NCBI RefSeq assembly: GCF_000708205.1
Contig: NW_014575553.1
Coordinates: forward strand, 65,876-129,875
Direction of reading: 5' to 3'
DNA: 64,000 bases
DNA from: Mixia osmundae IAM 14324
Taxonomy: Eukaryota > Basidiomycota > Mixiomycetes > Mixiales > Mixiaceae
Shown here: in pieces, positions 10,266 through 19,990 of the stretch
Layout of the letters: the number at the start of each line of letters is the position of its first letter
How positions within the stretch are numbered: the first letter of the stretch is position 1
Position numbers and translations under genes: made by a program
Notes under the pieces: generated by a model
The model's input: only the letters and a program-made list of their open reading frames with translations
Database searches by the model: none
Told to the model about the DNA's origin: nothing

Positions 10266-12071
10266 ATGGCCGTCAAGAGAGGTCGTAAGCAGGATGACAC
10301 CCTGCCACCATCGGTGAGTACCTTGCAAGCCTGACTGCTGATCGACACTGATGACATTGGATGACGACAGCGGAGTCGAGACATCCAGAGAGCGTTCAGG
10401 GCGAGACGAGCAGAGTACATCAACTCCCTCCAAGACCGTGTCAAGGAGCTCGAGGAAGAGAATGACGCCTTGCGGGCCAGACTGGGCATGCCTCCCGGTG
10501 ACAAGACCGTGCACGAGGCAGAAGAGGGCAAGTATGGTCCCCTGGCGCGATTGAGACCGACGGGCGCTATAGAGTCCTACAGCCCAAAGACATCCGCCAG
10601 CTTATCCTCATCCGGCATGGCCGGTCCCTCGGGCACCCACTCGAGCCAAGCCTCACCGTCGAACGCACATGACATGATGGGCCGGCCACTCCCCTCACTC
10701 GCTCTCGATCACTTCCTCGATTCCAAGCGCAAACCGCCCAGTCTGTCGAGCTCGAGCAGCCATCCACCGCTGCCGTTACCCAATCTAGACATGCACGACC
10801 GCGTCAGCACCTTTGAGCGCATCAGTATGCCGCCCACGCCATCGCATACGTCACACATTGTCCCGCGCGTCAATGCCGCACGGCCACTGTCTGCTGCTCA
10901 CTCACACGAAGTTTACGGGGCTACTTTTTCGCCTCATGGACACAGTCAGCTGCCCAGCCGGTCAGAGAGCGAAAGCAGCGCTGCAGCACAACATTCCCGA
11001 TGGGAGGGTCAGACACACTCTCAACCGTTTGCCGCCAGTGACGTCCATTCAGCGCGTTCGATGCCGTTCAGCACGGGCTCTCACCTGGCAGGCTCCAACG
11101 GTCCTTCGATCTACGACTCTCCACGCCATCCGGCATATCAGCAGCACATGGCACTCGATCACGCCGGCGGACGTTACTATCCTCATTCGAACGAATCAGG
11201 CTGGCCGACAACCAGCCCACTCGGGACTTATACGCCACAGCATGGCTACAGCACAGCGACGTCGACAGGCCAGTACACCCTGCCGAGCAGCCGTCCGGTG
11301 ACGCTCGGTGACCGTCAGACGAGCTTCAGGCATGCTTCCGCCGAGCTGTCACCGCCCCTCAAGACAATCAAAGATCAGTCTACGCCTAGCCAGTCTCAGT
11401 CCGAAGATCACGCTAGCGGATCTACGTCTGTCAAGAGCGAAAGTGCTATTGTTGAATGCTGTCGAATCGATCCATCTGATCCCAACAAGGCCGAACAACT
11501 GGAGTTCTGCAAGGTGCGGCCGTTGCTACTTAGCCCGAGCGCATGAGCTGAAATCGCATCACAGGGTTTGATGGAGTCAGCCGATCTGAGCAAAGCGGCT
11601 GCAGAGGAAGCACCCCCCGTGCTCAACTCATTCAGCGATCTGGAAGCCTTCTTCAATTCCTCAGAGCAGGATACGCTCGCCTCCTTTACATTTCTACCTG
11701 GCAGCATCGAAAATACGCCGGCACCTTTCCAGACACCGCGAGACAGTAGAGCAGACTACATACCGTGCAAGATCGCGTGGAAGATGCTCGGCGAGAACCA
11801 GAGACACACCATCAGCCTGCCATCCGGACAACAAGCCGCACTTCCATCTGGCGAAACCAAAGTTGTTCTCGGGCCTTCGGACATCGGTCGTATGATGGCC
11901 TTGCTCGGCCAAGTTTCGCGTGATGAGGCAACCAACCTGGGAGCCAAGGATGTTCTGGTGAAAGTAGACGAGGCGCAGGGCCTGGTGGTCTGCTCGGGCG
12001 CAGTACAAGAAGTGCTCAAGCTATTGGTTCAGGCGGCAGCGCAAGAGGCAGGCGAGAGCACACACGCTTAA
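10266..12071 (+). CDS. bZIP transcription factor with LPPS-linked basic region
   Basis: Model: join(10266..10313,10371..11513,11565..12071), 565 aa. Exon 1 gives MAVKRGRKQDDTLPPS; exon 2 continues RSRDIQRAFRARRAEYINSL then QDRVKELEEENDALRARLG, a basic region plus a short leucine/coiled-coil zipper at about residues 17-55. The usual invariant Asn of the basic region (N-x7-R) is replaced by Ser. The rest is Ser/Pro/His-rich, followed by a compact C-terminal region with ECCRIDPSD, EFCKG and a final segment of about 110 residues (DYIPCKIAWKMLG to KLLVQAAAQEA) that looks folded but which I do not recognise. The Cys residues around 395-415 could be redox or metal sensing. It converges on ACR3 with 74 bases between stops. 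Confidence 0.7.
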
Positions 12072-12145
12072 GAGCTCTCTATGTAACAAGAACAGTTGTT
12101 GATACGACAATAGGCATCTGTCATCTAGTACTGTAACAAAGTGAA

Positions 12146-13565
12146 TTATACTTGCGAGACGCTGGTCTTGAAATCACCTTCGCTGGCTTCCTTGGCTACG
12201 ATGTCTTCCTTGAGGACTGAAACGGGTGTGGCTTTTGAGCTGGCCTTGCTGTCCCAGCCGTACCTTCTCCGAAACCACACAAGACCGTACGCTAACGCGA
12301 GGAGCACTGGGACTTCGACCAGGGGCCCAACGGTCGTCGCTAGGGCCTGCTGTGATCCGGCTACAGAAGCACAGTCAGCATGACGAAGCCTTGAGTGAGA
12401 ACTCAGATACCTCCGTATACAGTGACTGCGACCGCAATGGCGAGTTCGAAATTGTTCGAGGCCGCAGTGAAGCTATGTGCAACAGTGAGCTCGTAGGTGC
12501 AGCCAAGCTTCTGGCGGAATAAAGCCGTTCGGCAGATCAACAGCGTCAAGAAAAACATGACGATGAAGTAGGCGATCAATGGCGCCATGACGCGCAATAC
12601 TGTAGTGATCGACCTGACAACCTCCTTGCCTTGACCGGCAAAGATGATGATGATCGTGAAGAGCAGCGCTACCAAGCTGAGCGGATTGATGATGGGTAGA
12701 AACCGGGTACGAAAGAATGTCTTGGCTCTGAAGACGTAGATGAAGAGGAGACGGGTCGCAATGGCAGCTGCCAAGGGAATTCCCAAAAAGACAGCGACGC
12801 TTTTCGCTACAGTGGCATAGTTGATATCAATGTCAGAATCGCCGTCGCCGATAACGATGATAAAAAACTTTGCCAAGGGGGCGTACAAGACCATCTGTAG
12901 AAGAGAGTTGAAAGCGACGAGTACGGCAGCATAGTCTGTGTCGCCTAGTGCAACGTCCGTCCAGATCATGACCATGGCAATGCAGCGAGCAAGTCCAACG
13001 AGGATGAGACCATTTCGCAGCGCCTCACGATCTGGTAGGAAAGCCCAGGCAAGGGCGAGCATGACGAAGGGCGCGATGAGCCAGTTGATGACGAGCGAGA
13101 AGAGCAAGTGCCACCAGATCTTGGGTGTAGTGAATACTCGCGTCAACGAGCCATAAGACACTCGACAGAGAATTGGCCACATCATCACCTGTGTGCCCGT
13201 GTCAACGCCCCATCGGGCTGTACACAAGGTGAACTCACTAGCAAGCCTATGGCAAGTGGCAGGCTGACGCCAACAAAAGTAGTCTGATTGAGGACGACGG
13301 TGACAGAGTCGACGAAATTGCCCAGGAGAATGCCAATGACCATCGCTAGCAAGATCCAGACGAACAGGAGCTGATCAAGAAAGGCAAGACCCTTGAGCTT
13401 GGGAATCTCATCGGTCGTACAGTGCATGCCAGCATCTGGTCTGCTCTCGAGCTCGATGCCAGAGCTCGGTTCGAGCTTGTTGGTTTGCGCTCCATGGGCG
13501 ATGACCGCGCCCAGCCCGGCTTGTGACTGTCCGCTCGACTGGAGCTGCGTGTCTGACTCTGTCAT
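12146..13565 (-). CDS. ACR3: Arsenite efflux transporter Acr3
   Basis: Model: complement(join(12146..12360,12411..13188,13239..13565)), 439 aa, both introns 50 bases with matching phase. About 70 hydrophilic N-terminal residues precede FLDQLLFVWILLAMVIGILL, then SLPLAIGLLVMMWPILCRV, the Acr3 signature with the conserved Cys of the PILC motif, eight further hydrophobic segments, NNFELAIAVAVTVYG and GPLVEVPVLLALAYG near the end. Acr3 (BASS superfamily) exports arsenite from the cytosol at the plasma membrane using the proton gradient. No arsenate reductase or ArsR-like partner lies nearby. The divergent-to-tandem context is ordinary: eIF3k is upstream on the same strand, 208 bases away. Confidence 0.92.
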
Positions 13566-13773
13566 GAGTGCAGTGATCGGGCAGGCGACAGTGACATTCG
13601 TGCGCTTGATTTATAGGATTGGCGAGTTGCACCATGTCGGCGCAATTTGCAACGATGTGAAATTCGTCGCTGATTTGGAATGTTGGCAATTGATGATCTG
13701 CCTTGGACTGAGTGACGAGCTACGGTCTGCTGTTGTCAGGGCCCAGGACATGCAATGCTGATTACATTGGGGT

Positions 13774-14767
13774 CTATGACGAGCGTAGCAACTTCGAGAG
13801 CTTCTCGAGCGCCATCTCTTCCTTGACAAGTGTCGCTTTTGGATCATTCTCGGGCGTCGTTGGCAATCGGATCAGATGGCCATCAAGCGACCATCCTTGA
13901 GATTTGATGATAGCTTCGAGAGGCGCAGTGACCTGGTCGCCAGATAAGCCGAGCCAGCTGTTCAGTCTGACGAGCGAAATCGATCTGAATGCGGACACGA
14001 CGGAGCGCGCGATGCTCTCGCGTAGGATGTCTTCGATGCTTGGCACTGTGCTCAGTGCGGGGGCAAGCTTGGCTGAAATCTCGGCTGCTCGCAACTGCAA
14101 CATGAAAAGCATGAATAAGCCTGATGGGAAAAAAAACACCCGTGTTGCCGTTCGCACCTCTGACCAGAATTGCTGGAACTGTCGCGCATTGAGGAGAGCA
14201 GAGAAATGACTGAGCGAGCGGAAGATGTCGAGGGTCTCCTGCGTGGAGTAGAGCGTAGACTGGACGCAGCCATCAGCGCTCGTCTGGTCGATGCTGACAC
14301 TGAAACGTACGAAGCGGTCAGCAAGGAGGGCAAGGCAAAGACCGTAGTCGCTGCCGAAGGGCTGATGTGCGATAGCCTTGAGCAAGATCGTATAGATCAT
14401 CGCTGGCTCCTCTTGTGGAACGAGGTCCGGATTGAATTGCACCCTGCTTGCGCTGTCAGACGTTGAGCGGTACGTCATGGCTGAGTACACACAATTTGAG
14501 GATTGCTAAATTCGCCAGAGGGTCATAAGTCCTGTCATTGACTTGGCTGGTCACGTATGCCTCGAGCAGGGTGAAGTTCTGATCGTCAGCACACTGTCAG
14601 CTCGAGTCGACGACCGCAGGCAGGGGCAGCCAGCATACTGAAGGATTGTAGCGGTCCACGCCAGCAATGAGTGCATCAATCGCTTCAGGTCTTGACAGTG
14701 GCCTGATCCACTCTGCGTTGCTTGAGCTGCTCGCTTGCGTCTCTCTGTTGCTCATCTCGATGGCCAT
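13774..14767 (-). CDS. EIF3K: Translation initiation factor eIF3 subunit k
   Basis: Model: complement(join(13774..14443,14493..14578,14639..14767)), 294 aa. Exon 1 ends IDALIAGVDRYNPS, exon 2 gives NFTLLEAYVTSQ and DPLANLAILKL, exon 3 VQFNPDLV then IYTILLKAIAHQPFGSDYG; human eIF3k has GIDRYNPENLATLERYVETQ and LAVLKLYQFNP at the same places. The PCI/winged-helix end carries GWSLDGHLIRLP, as GWSADESGQIFIC in human. eIF3k binds eIF3l/e/c at the 40S subunit. Many ascomycete yeasts have lost it, so its presence fits a less reduced fungus. Start could be the second Met, 12 bases downstream. It shares a 127-base divergent promoter with the WDR5 gene. Confidence 0.9.
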
Positions 14768-14894
14768 CGCTGCTGATCTTGGACTGAAGCGCTCGACGGG
14801 CTGGCAGACCTGGCCAGGTACTCGACAGCGAACGAGGAGACGCGCGCAACAGCCACTGTACTGGCCACCGCTGGCGGGCAGCTTGGCTCGGTCT
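14768..14894. promoter_or_regulatory. Divergent promoter, eIF3k / Swd3-WDR5
   Basis: 127 bases between opposite start codons; must serve both genes. Pyrimidine/GC-mixed, no motif I can name. Confidence 0.45.
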
Positions 14895-16353
14895 ATGAGC
14901 AGTGCTGAGCGCTCGCCCAAGCGCCTCAGGGTAGATCCTGATCCCATACAGCCAGTCCAAGTCAACGGGCGGCCGGATGAAGCCTCCACGACGCCTCAAT
15001 CAACGACCACAAACGGTGACGCTCACCAAGGTGTACAGCCACCTCCATTGACTAACGGCCATCAAGCTGGAGACACACATGATCTGGACCGTCAGACGAA
15101 GCTCGCTCAAGCAGGAGACGCTCAATTTGAGCTAGTCTACACATTCACCGGCCACCAAAAGGGTGTCTGCGCAGTCAGCTTCAGTCCCTCCGGACAGCTG
15201 CTTGCCTCTGCCGGTACGCTACTGACTCGGCGCAGCGTGAGTCACCGCTGAGCGCAATTGTACCAGGCGCCGATGGTCTAGCACTCATCTTTGACGTCTC
15301 TACCGGCCACTTTCTGCGCGCTCTGCGCGACGGCCATACCGCCGGACTGAACGATCTGAGCTGGTCCCCGTGCAGCCGCTTCCTTGCAACGGCATCAGAC
15401 GATGCGACGGTACGGGTATGGACTGTAGAGACTGTATCTGATACGCCGAATGTCTGCAGACGGCCAGCTGACTCGGTGCTTGGCAGGCGCTCTGCGATGC
15501 CATCTTGACAGGACATACTTCCTACATTGGCTGTGTCGCGTACAATCCGCAGGGCAATCTGCTGGCGTCGGGCTCGTTCGACGAGACAGTCATCATCTGG
15601 GACGTGCTGGCAGCGCGTGCATTGCGTACCCTCGCGGCTCACAGTGACCCTGTCTCTGCCGTCGACTTTATCCGAGATGGCTCCTTGCTCCTGACATGCT
15701 CCCACGACGGATTCCTGCGCCTCTGGGACACTGAGACGGGACAGTGTCTCAAGACACTCGTAGATGATACCAATCCGCCTGCTAGCTTTGCGCGCTTCTC
15801 ACCAAACGGCAAGGTCATCTTAGCCTGCTCACTCGATTCGACAATCCGACTGTGGAGCTACCACGACGACAAATGTCTCAAATCTTATACAGGACATACC
15901 AATGCCAAGCAAGTCCGCAACCTCGAAACTGGAAAGAGTCACTGACCGCAACGCAGATTCGCATGCACAGCGACCTTCTTCCTTGCTTCCGACGGACGGC
16001 AGTGTGTTCTTTGCGGCAGCGAGGATGGCACCATCTGGTCTTGGGATGTCACCAGCACTGCCAAAGTAGGGCAGCTGGTTGCGCATACGGGTAAGTCGTC
16101 CTTGTTGTCCTGCGCTCGCACCTCGCGCTGACGTTTGCCGTAGATACGGTTACATCAATCGCTGTGCGCACCAAAACAATACAGTCGCAGCACAACAGGC
16201 TCACAAACAAAGATTGCTGGACAGATCCACCGCGACGGCAGATTGCTTGCATCAGGCGCCCTCGACAAGGCAAGTATAACGCAAAAATGGGTGCTGAGCT
16301 CATATATGCTCTTGCAGGACAAGACTGTCAAGGTCTGGCGAAGTGTCGACTAG
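14895..16353 (+). CDS. SWD3: COMPASS WD40 subunit, Swd3/WDR5 orthologue
   Basis: Model: join(14895..15213,15267..15433,15487..15908,15957..16090,16144..16163,16225..16269,16318..16353), 380 aa. After a 75-residue low-complexity head it has seven WD repeats: [98 protein letters not shown], and [18 protein letters not shown]. Each aligns residue for residue with human WDR5 ([46 protein letters not shown]). WDR5/Swd3 scaffolds the Set1 H3K4 methyltransferase. Two of six introns (15909 and 16270) need GCAAGT donors, and exon 5 is only 20 bases. The stop lies on the CTAG palindrome shared with the Sec14-like gene. Confidence 0.92.
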
Positions 16354-18090
16354 TGCGCATGCTTGTGCCTCCGCGAGTGTGAATGCTTCGACTTGCTCGG
16401 TCTGTGCTCTTGCGATTCTTTCAGCAGTCCAGCATCGTCCTTGTCAACTGTCTCTGGCGCTTCCTTGCCAAGAAGTTTGTTAGCCTCTTGCAGAATCAAC
16501 TCGCTGCGAGTTCCCCAGCGTTCCTTGCGATCATTGTACGTCCATTCTGTCCTTCCGTACTGCAGGACCGTGCCCTCACGATGCAGCCAGGTGGACGCCC
16601 GCCACCACTCGTCGCCTCGACGAGAAAGCACCTGGATACTGTCTGATCAATAGGACATGATGAAGAGCGGACTCGACGCACGTATCGCTGTTTCTGAATG
16701 CCTTCTCGCTTCTTGCGGGCAGATTCGTCGCCATCGTAGATCCAGGCTCGCGTCAGATCCTCGAATTGAACGTTGAGTTCCTCCAACTCGTCAAAGAAAG
16801 CTCGACGTTTCTCGTCGTCTTCGCCCTTTGTGCGCTCATCTGACTCGCTCGGCTCGTGGTAGTCCCACTCGCGCTCGACATTGCCACCAAGTGACTTCGG
16901 CAGATTGTCAAGAGACACATACTTGTCGAGCTCTTTTGGATTGCTGACAAAGACAACCTTGTCGCGGATCTCAGCCGGCAAGAATGGCTCGACGAATGCA
17001 TAGAACGGTCGGAAGTAGAAGGGAGGCTGCCAAGAACACGTTCAGTTATCGCGTTTGAGGCTTTCACGACTGCGTACCTGATAGATCAGGATCGTGTGCA
17101 CAATTTGAGGGTAGTATGAGCCAAAGATGTCGATCAAGAGCTTGATAGCCCAGAAATCCATATTCATCGGTCCAAAACCGATCATCGAGAAGATCATGGT
17201 CGCCTCTTCGGCTGGGGGTACCAGCGCTGTGCGCATAGATTCGATGCATAGGCAGGCATACCGCTGCAGACCTATGCTCGAGACGCCTCCAATCCTGTTC
17301 CGACGCGTGAGATGCGGCTGGGCGGGAAAATGGAATGACTTTACTTGTGGTGCTTGACCGCGATAAGCGCGACCGGTCGGCCTTCCCTGTCTGTCCCTGG
17401 TGCTCGGACCTGCCGGATCAATTAGCGGCCATCGGCTGGAACAGAGCGAAATGGACTTACCACGCCATCATGGAACTGCTTCATGAATCGCTTTGCCTCT
17501 TTCTCGTTCGGAGCGGAATTCTTGAGACCGTTTTTATAGCCGCCCCAGCCGATCTCGCCTTCTTCGAGGATGCCAGTCACGTCGAGATTGAGACGCCAAG
17601 CCATTGATCCGCATAGCCTGTGCGCGCGGAAGCAGCTGGGTAAGACTTTGAACAGGACCAGACTGGCGGGCACATACATCTGAAAAGCTGCGTCCGGGTC
17701 AAAGTCTCTCGCACGAAGGAACCGCAGCAGAAGAGCGTCTGGAGAGTCGCATTGCACCGCTCGCCAGACATGGGACCGGAAGGTTTCTGGGTCAATATCC
17801 TTAAGAATCTTGGCAGTCATTGCGCGTTCACGCTCGCGACGCTGCTTCTCCTTCGCCGAGTCCTCCTTGGCCATCCCCTTGAAGGCTCCCTTTCCGGTAT
17901 CCTCCTCGCCTTCACCCGTAATGTTGACATCCTCGTCGCTTGCGCCAGACTTTCTGTCGTGCTTCCCTTGGAGTACCTCGTCGAGTCTGATCCAGCATTG
18001 CTTGAGTGCTTCGAGCTGGTTCTTGGACAGCTTGGACGGATAGCCGGAGGACTGCTTGCCCGGGTCGTCTGGCAGCTTGGATCTGACCAT
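16350..18090 (-). CDS. Sec14-like CRAL-TRIO lipid-transfer protein
   Basis: Model: complement(join(16350..16631,16682..17026,17078..17294,17345..17409,17461..17617,17678..18090)), 492 aa, phases all agree. N-terminal CRAL-TRIO-N: ALLLRFLRARDFDPDAAFQM then LCGSMAWRLNLDV; lipid-binding domain: DREGRPVALIAVKHHK, YACLCIESMRTALV, EATMIFSMIGFGPMNMDFWA, YYPQIVHTILIYQPPFYFRP, LPAEIRDKVVFVSN, LDNLPKSLGG. The tail (about 120 residues) is charged and ends in His/Lys/Arg ([11 protein letters not shown]). Proteins with this layout in fungi move phosphatidylinositol or related lipids between membranes. An upstream exon cannot be excluded. It ends inside the last four bases of the opposing WDR5 gene. Confidence 0.85.
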
Positions 18091-18254
18091 GTCGTGTAGG
18101 AGCGGATAGATTCAGACGTTGCGAAGCGAAGTTGCCTTTCCCCGCAATCCCAGGCTTCCCGTCAATTGCTTCAATGAAGTCACGATCGTCGCAGATCCCT
18201 AAAATGATAACGCAGATCATCAGTTGGAGACTCAGACAGGGCTGCCAGAGCAAG

Positions 18255-19286
18255 TCAACCTACGCTCGATGGTAAGGCAGGCTTGTCGCCCAGGATGGAG
18301 GAAGCCACAGCGCGCCAGCTGAGTGCACAAGGACAGTACTCGCGATGCTCTGTCAGGACAGACAGACTTTGCGAAGGGAGCGACCAGAGGCCTACGCGTC
18401 TGCAGCACATGTCGCACGACAGCGTGTGCTCCATGTTCTGTGCGCTCGGCGGGATGCGAGGCAAAGCTGCAATGTCGGCAACGCTGCCCGATCGCTTCAG
18501 CCTCGTTTTGGCGAGCGACCATCCGAAGAGCGCCAGGACGACATGGGTAGCACTACATTGGGCGAGTGTAGGCATAGTCTCTTGCTCGCTGTTGAGCTTG
18601 AACGACACATCGCCGCGAGCTGCGCGCAGAATGCGACTCGTCGTCACAAAGGAAGGGTCTACATAAGGATTTGCTGTATCAGCCGTCGCGGCGGAGACCA
18701 TGCTGTGAAGTCTGTTGACGAGCCTGATGACCTGATCTGCGCTCAGCGGCGAGTCGAGCGCTAAGTCGACGGACGAGTGATATGTGGAAAGCAGATCAAA
18801 GTAGCGAGCTAGTAGGAGATGCGCTGAATGAGTAGGGAGTCTGTAAATTGATCCTGCAAAGCTCAGATCGTGAGATTGGAAGCCCGCGTGAGACTGGCGG
18901 TGTGACCCACCCGGCGTAGACCGTAGCGACCAAGCGCACGAACGAGCGTGGTGTGATTGCAGACGAGCCTGATACATCGTCAGGAGCTGCTTGGCTGCAG
19001 GACTGTTCCACGCCTGAGATGCGTCTGCTGTGTTGTGCAGGGCATCGATGCGCCAGGCCTTGCCACAGCATTGACAGACCAGACGGTCTCGTCCGCCATC
19101 GCAGATCCAGCCGTGACGCGCAGCAGCGACGGGGCCTATCTCGTCAGGCTTGGGCGTATAGGTAGCGATCTTGTACGTTGCTAGTCTCGAGAGCAGTCCT
19201 GACAGGGAATGGATGTCAGGCGAGCTGGGGCTCGTGTCTGACGGTGTGGAGATCCTGCGTCGCTTGTTCTGATTGAGCAACTTCAT
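18255..19286 (-). CDS. C3HC zinc-finger protein, ZC3HC1/Rsm1-like
   Basis: An open frame of 343 codons, from which a 57-base intron (18854..18910, GTGGGT...GCAG, phase 1) should be removed so that residues read STPGSIYRLP. The first C3HC finger runs from about residue 30 to 125: LSRLATYKIATY, HGWICDGG, LVCQCCGKAW, and HHARSCAW. The second, degenerate module follows: NMEHTLSCDMCCRRVGLW and EHREYCPC. This is the NIPA/ZC3HC1-Rsm1-Pml39 family, linked to nuclear basket assembly and RNA export. A further intron at 18199..18263 could add 29 residues ending at 18112, but that would leave 21 bases before the next ATG, so I kept the simpler end. Same strand as the Sec14-like gene. Confidence 0.75.
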   Translation of the reverse strand: MKLLNQNKRRRISTPSDTSPSSPDIHSLSGLLSRLATYKIATYTPKPDEIGPVAAARHGWICDGGRDRLVCQCCGKAWRIDALHNTADASQAWNSPAAKQLLTMYQARLQSHHARSCAWSLRSTPGGSHRQSHAGFQSHDLSFAGSIYRLPTHSAHLLLARYFDLLSTYHSSVDLALDSPLSADQVIRLVNRLHSMVSAATADTANPYVDPSFVTTSRILRAARGDVSFKLNSEQETMPTLAQCSATHVVLALFGWSLAKTRLKRSGSVADIAALPRIPPSAQNMEHTLSCDMCCRRVGLWSLPSQSLSVLTEHREYCPCALSWRAVASSILGDKPALPSSVG

Positions 19287-19379
19287 GAGCGCCGGGGTGG
19301 ACTCCTGTGCCGGCTGACGGCTGGAGGTTTCCCCCGTCTGATCAGCGGCAGATGGATAGCTCAGAGTGAGTGAGACGGA

Positions 19380-19793
19380 CTAGGATTCGACCTTGCGAGG
19401 CTCAAGCAGGGATTGAGAGGAATAGGCGCAGACTTGATCGAGGAGCTGGACCGCCGCTTCCATCTTGCGCTCTGTCGATCGGTGAAGAGCTCTGGCATCG
19501 TCTTCAAGGTCAGGGGAAGCAGGCCCTGTCGCCATGTCGAGGCTTGCTCGGCCTGCTTTGCTGTGTCTTGACTGGCGCGCGCTTGCAAACGAAGCTCGAC
19601 GCTGGAAATGCTCGATAGCGCTTGATAGCCGAAGCGATATGCCTCCCTTTGGTGCTCACTTCCTTCCTCGATCCAGACCCGCTCCCCGTATATTCAGACG
19701 AGCAGCATTCAGAGAGGCTCGGCCATGTCCATCGAACGTTGAACCAGCATGAAACTCATCTCCTTCGAAACGAACAAGACAGTGTCGCACCAT
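19380..19793 (-). CDS. Possible small gene of unknown function
   Basis: An ATG at 19793 opens MVRHCLVRFEGDEFHAGSTF and runs 45 codons to an in-frame TGA that sits just inside a good donor (GTGAGC). After splicing to an acceptor at about 19641, the frame continues as a charged, possibly helical protein ending KMEAAVQLLDQVCAYSSQ and a TAG at 19380. A second acceptor would give a different tail (VELRLQARASQDTAKQAEQA). I recognise no family. Both alternatives have reasonable codon use, but neither is proven, and the region could equally be promoter plus chance frames. Confidence 0.3.
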
Positions 19794-19990
19794 GACCAGA
19801 TCCTCGGCGTCCCTCCTCCTCACGAGCGATGTCGAGCGGACCAGCCTCGCACCAGCTCAGCAACGTCTCGGTCAACGCCTAGCGCGTCTCTGAGGGCGTC
19901 GCAAGAGCCTCACACGATGGCTCGGGTTGACCCTGTCTTGCCGAGGTTGCTTGGCTCGCTCAAACTTGCCTGCATCCTGCTCAAGAGAGG

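Noticed and set aside
19793-19890. Plus-strand ORF MTRSSASLLLTSDVERTSLA upstream of the esterase
   Set aside because: Only about 33 codons, no partner exon, and it overlaps a competing minus-strand frame.
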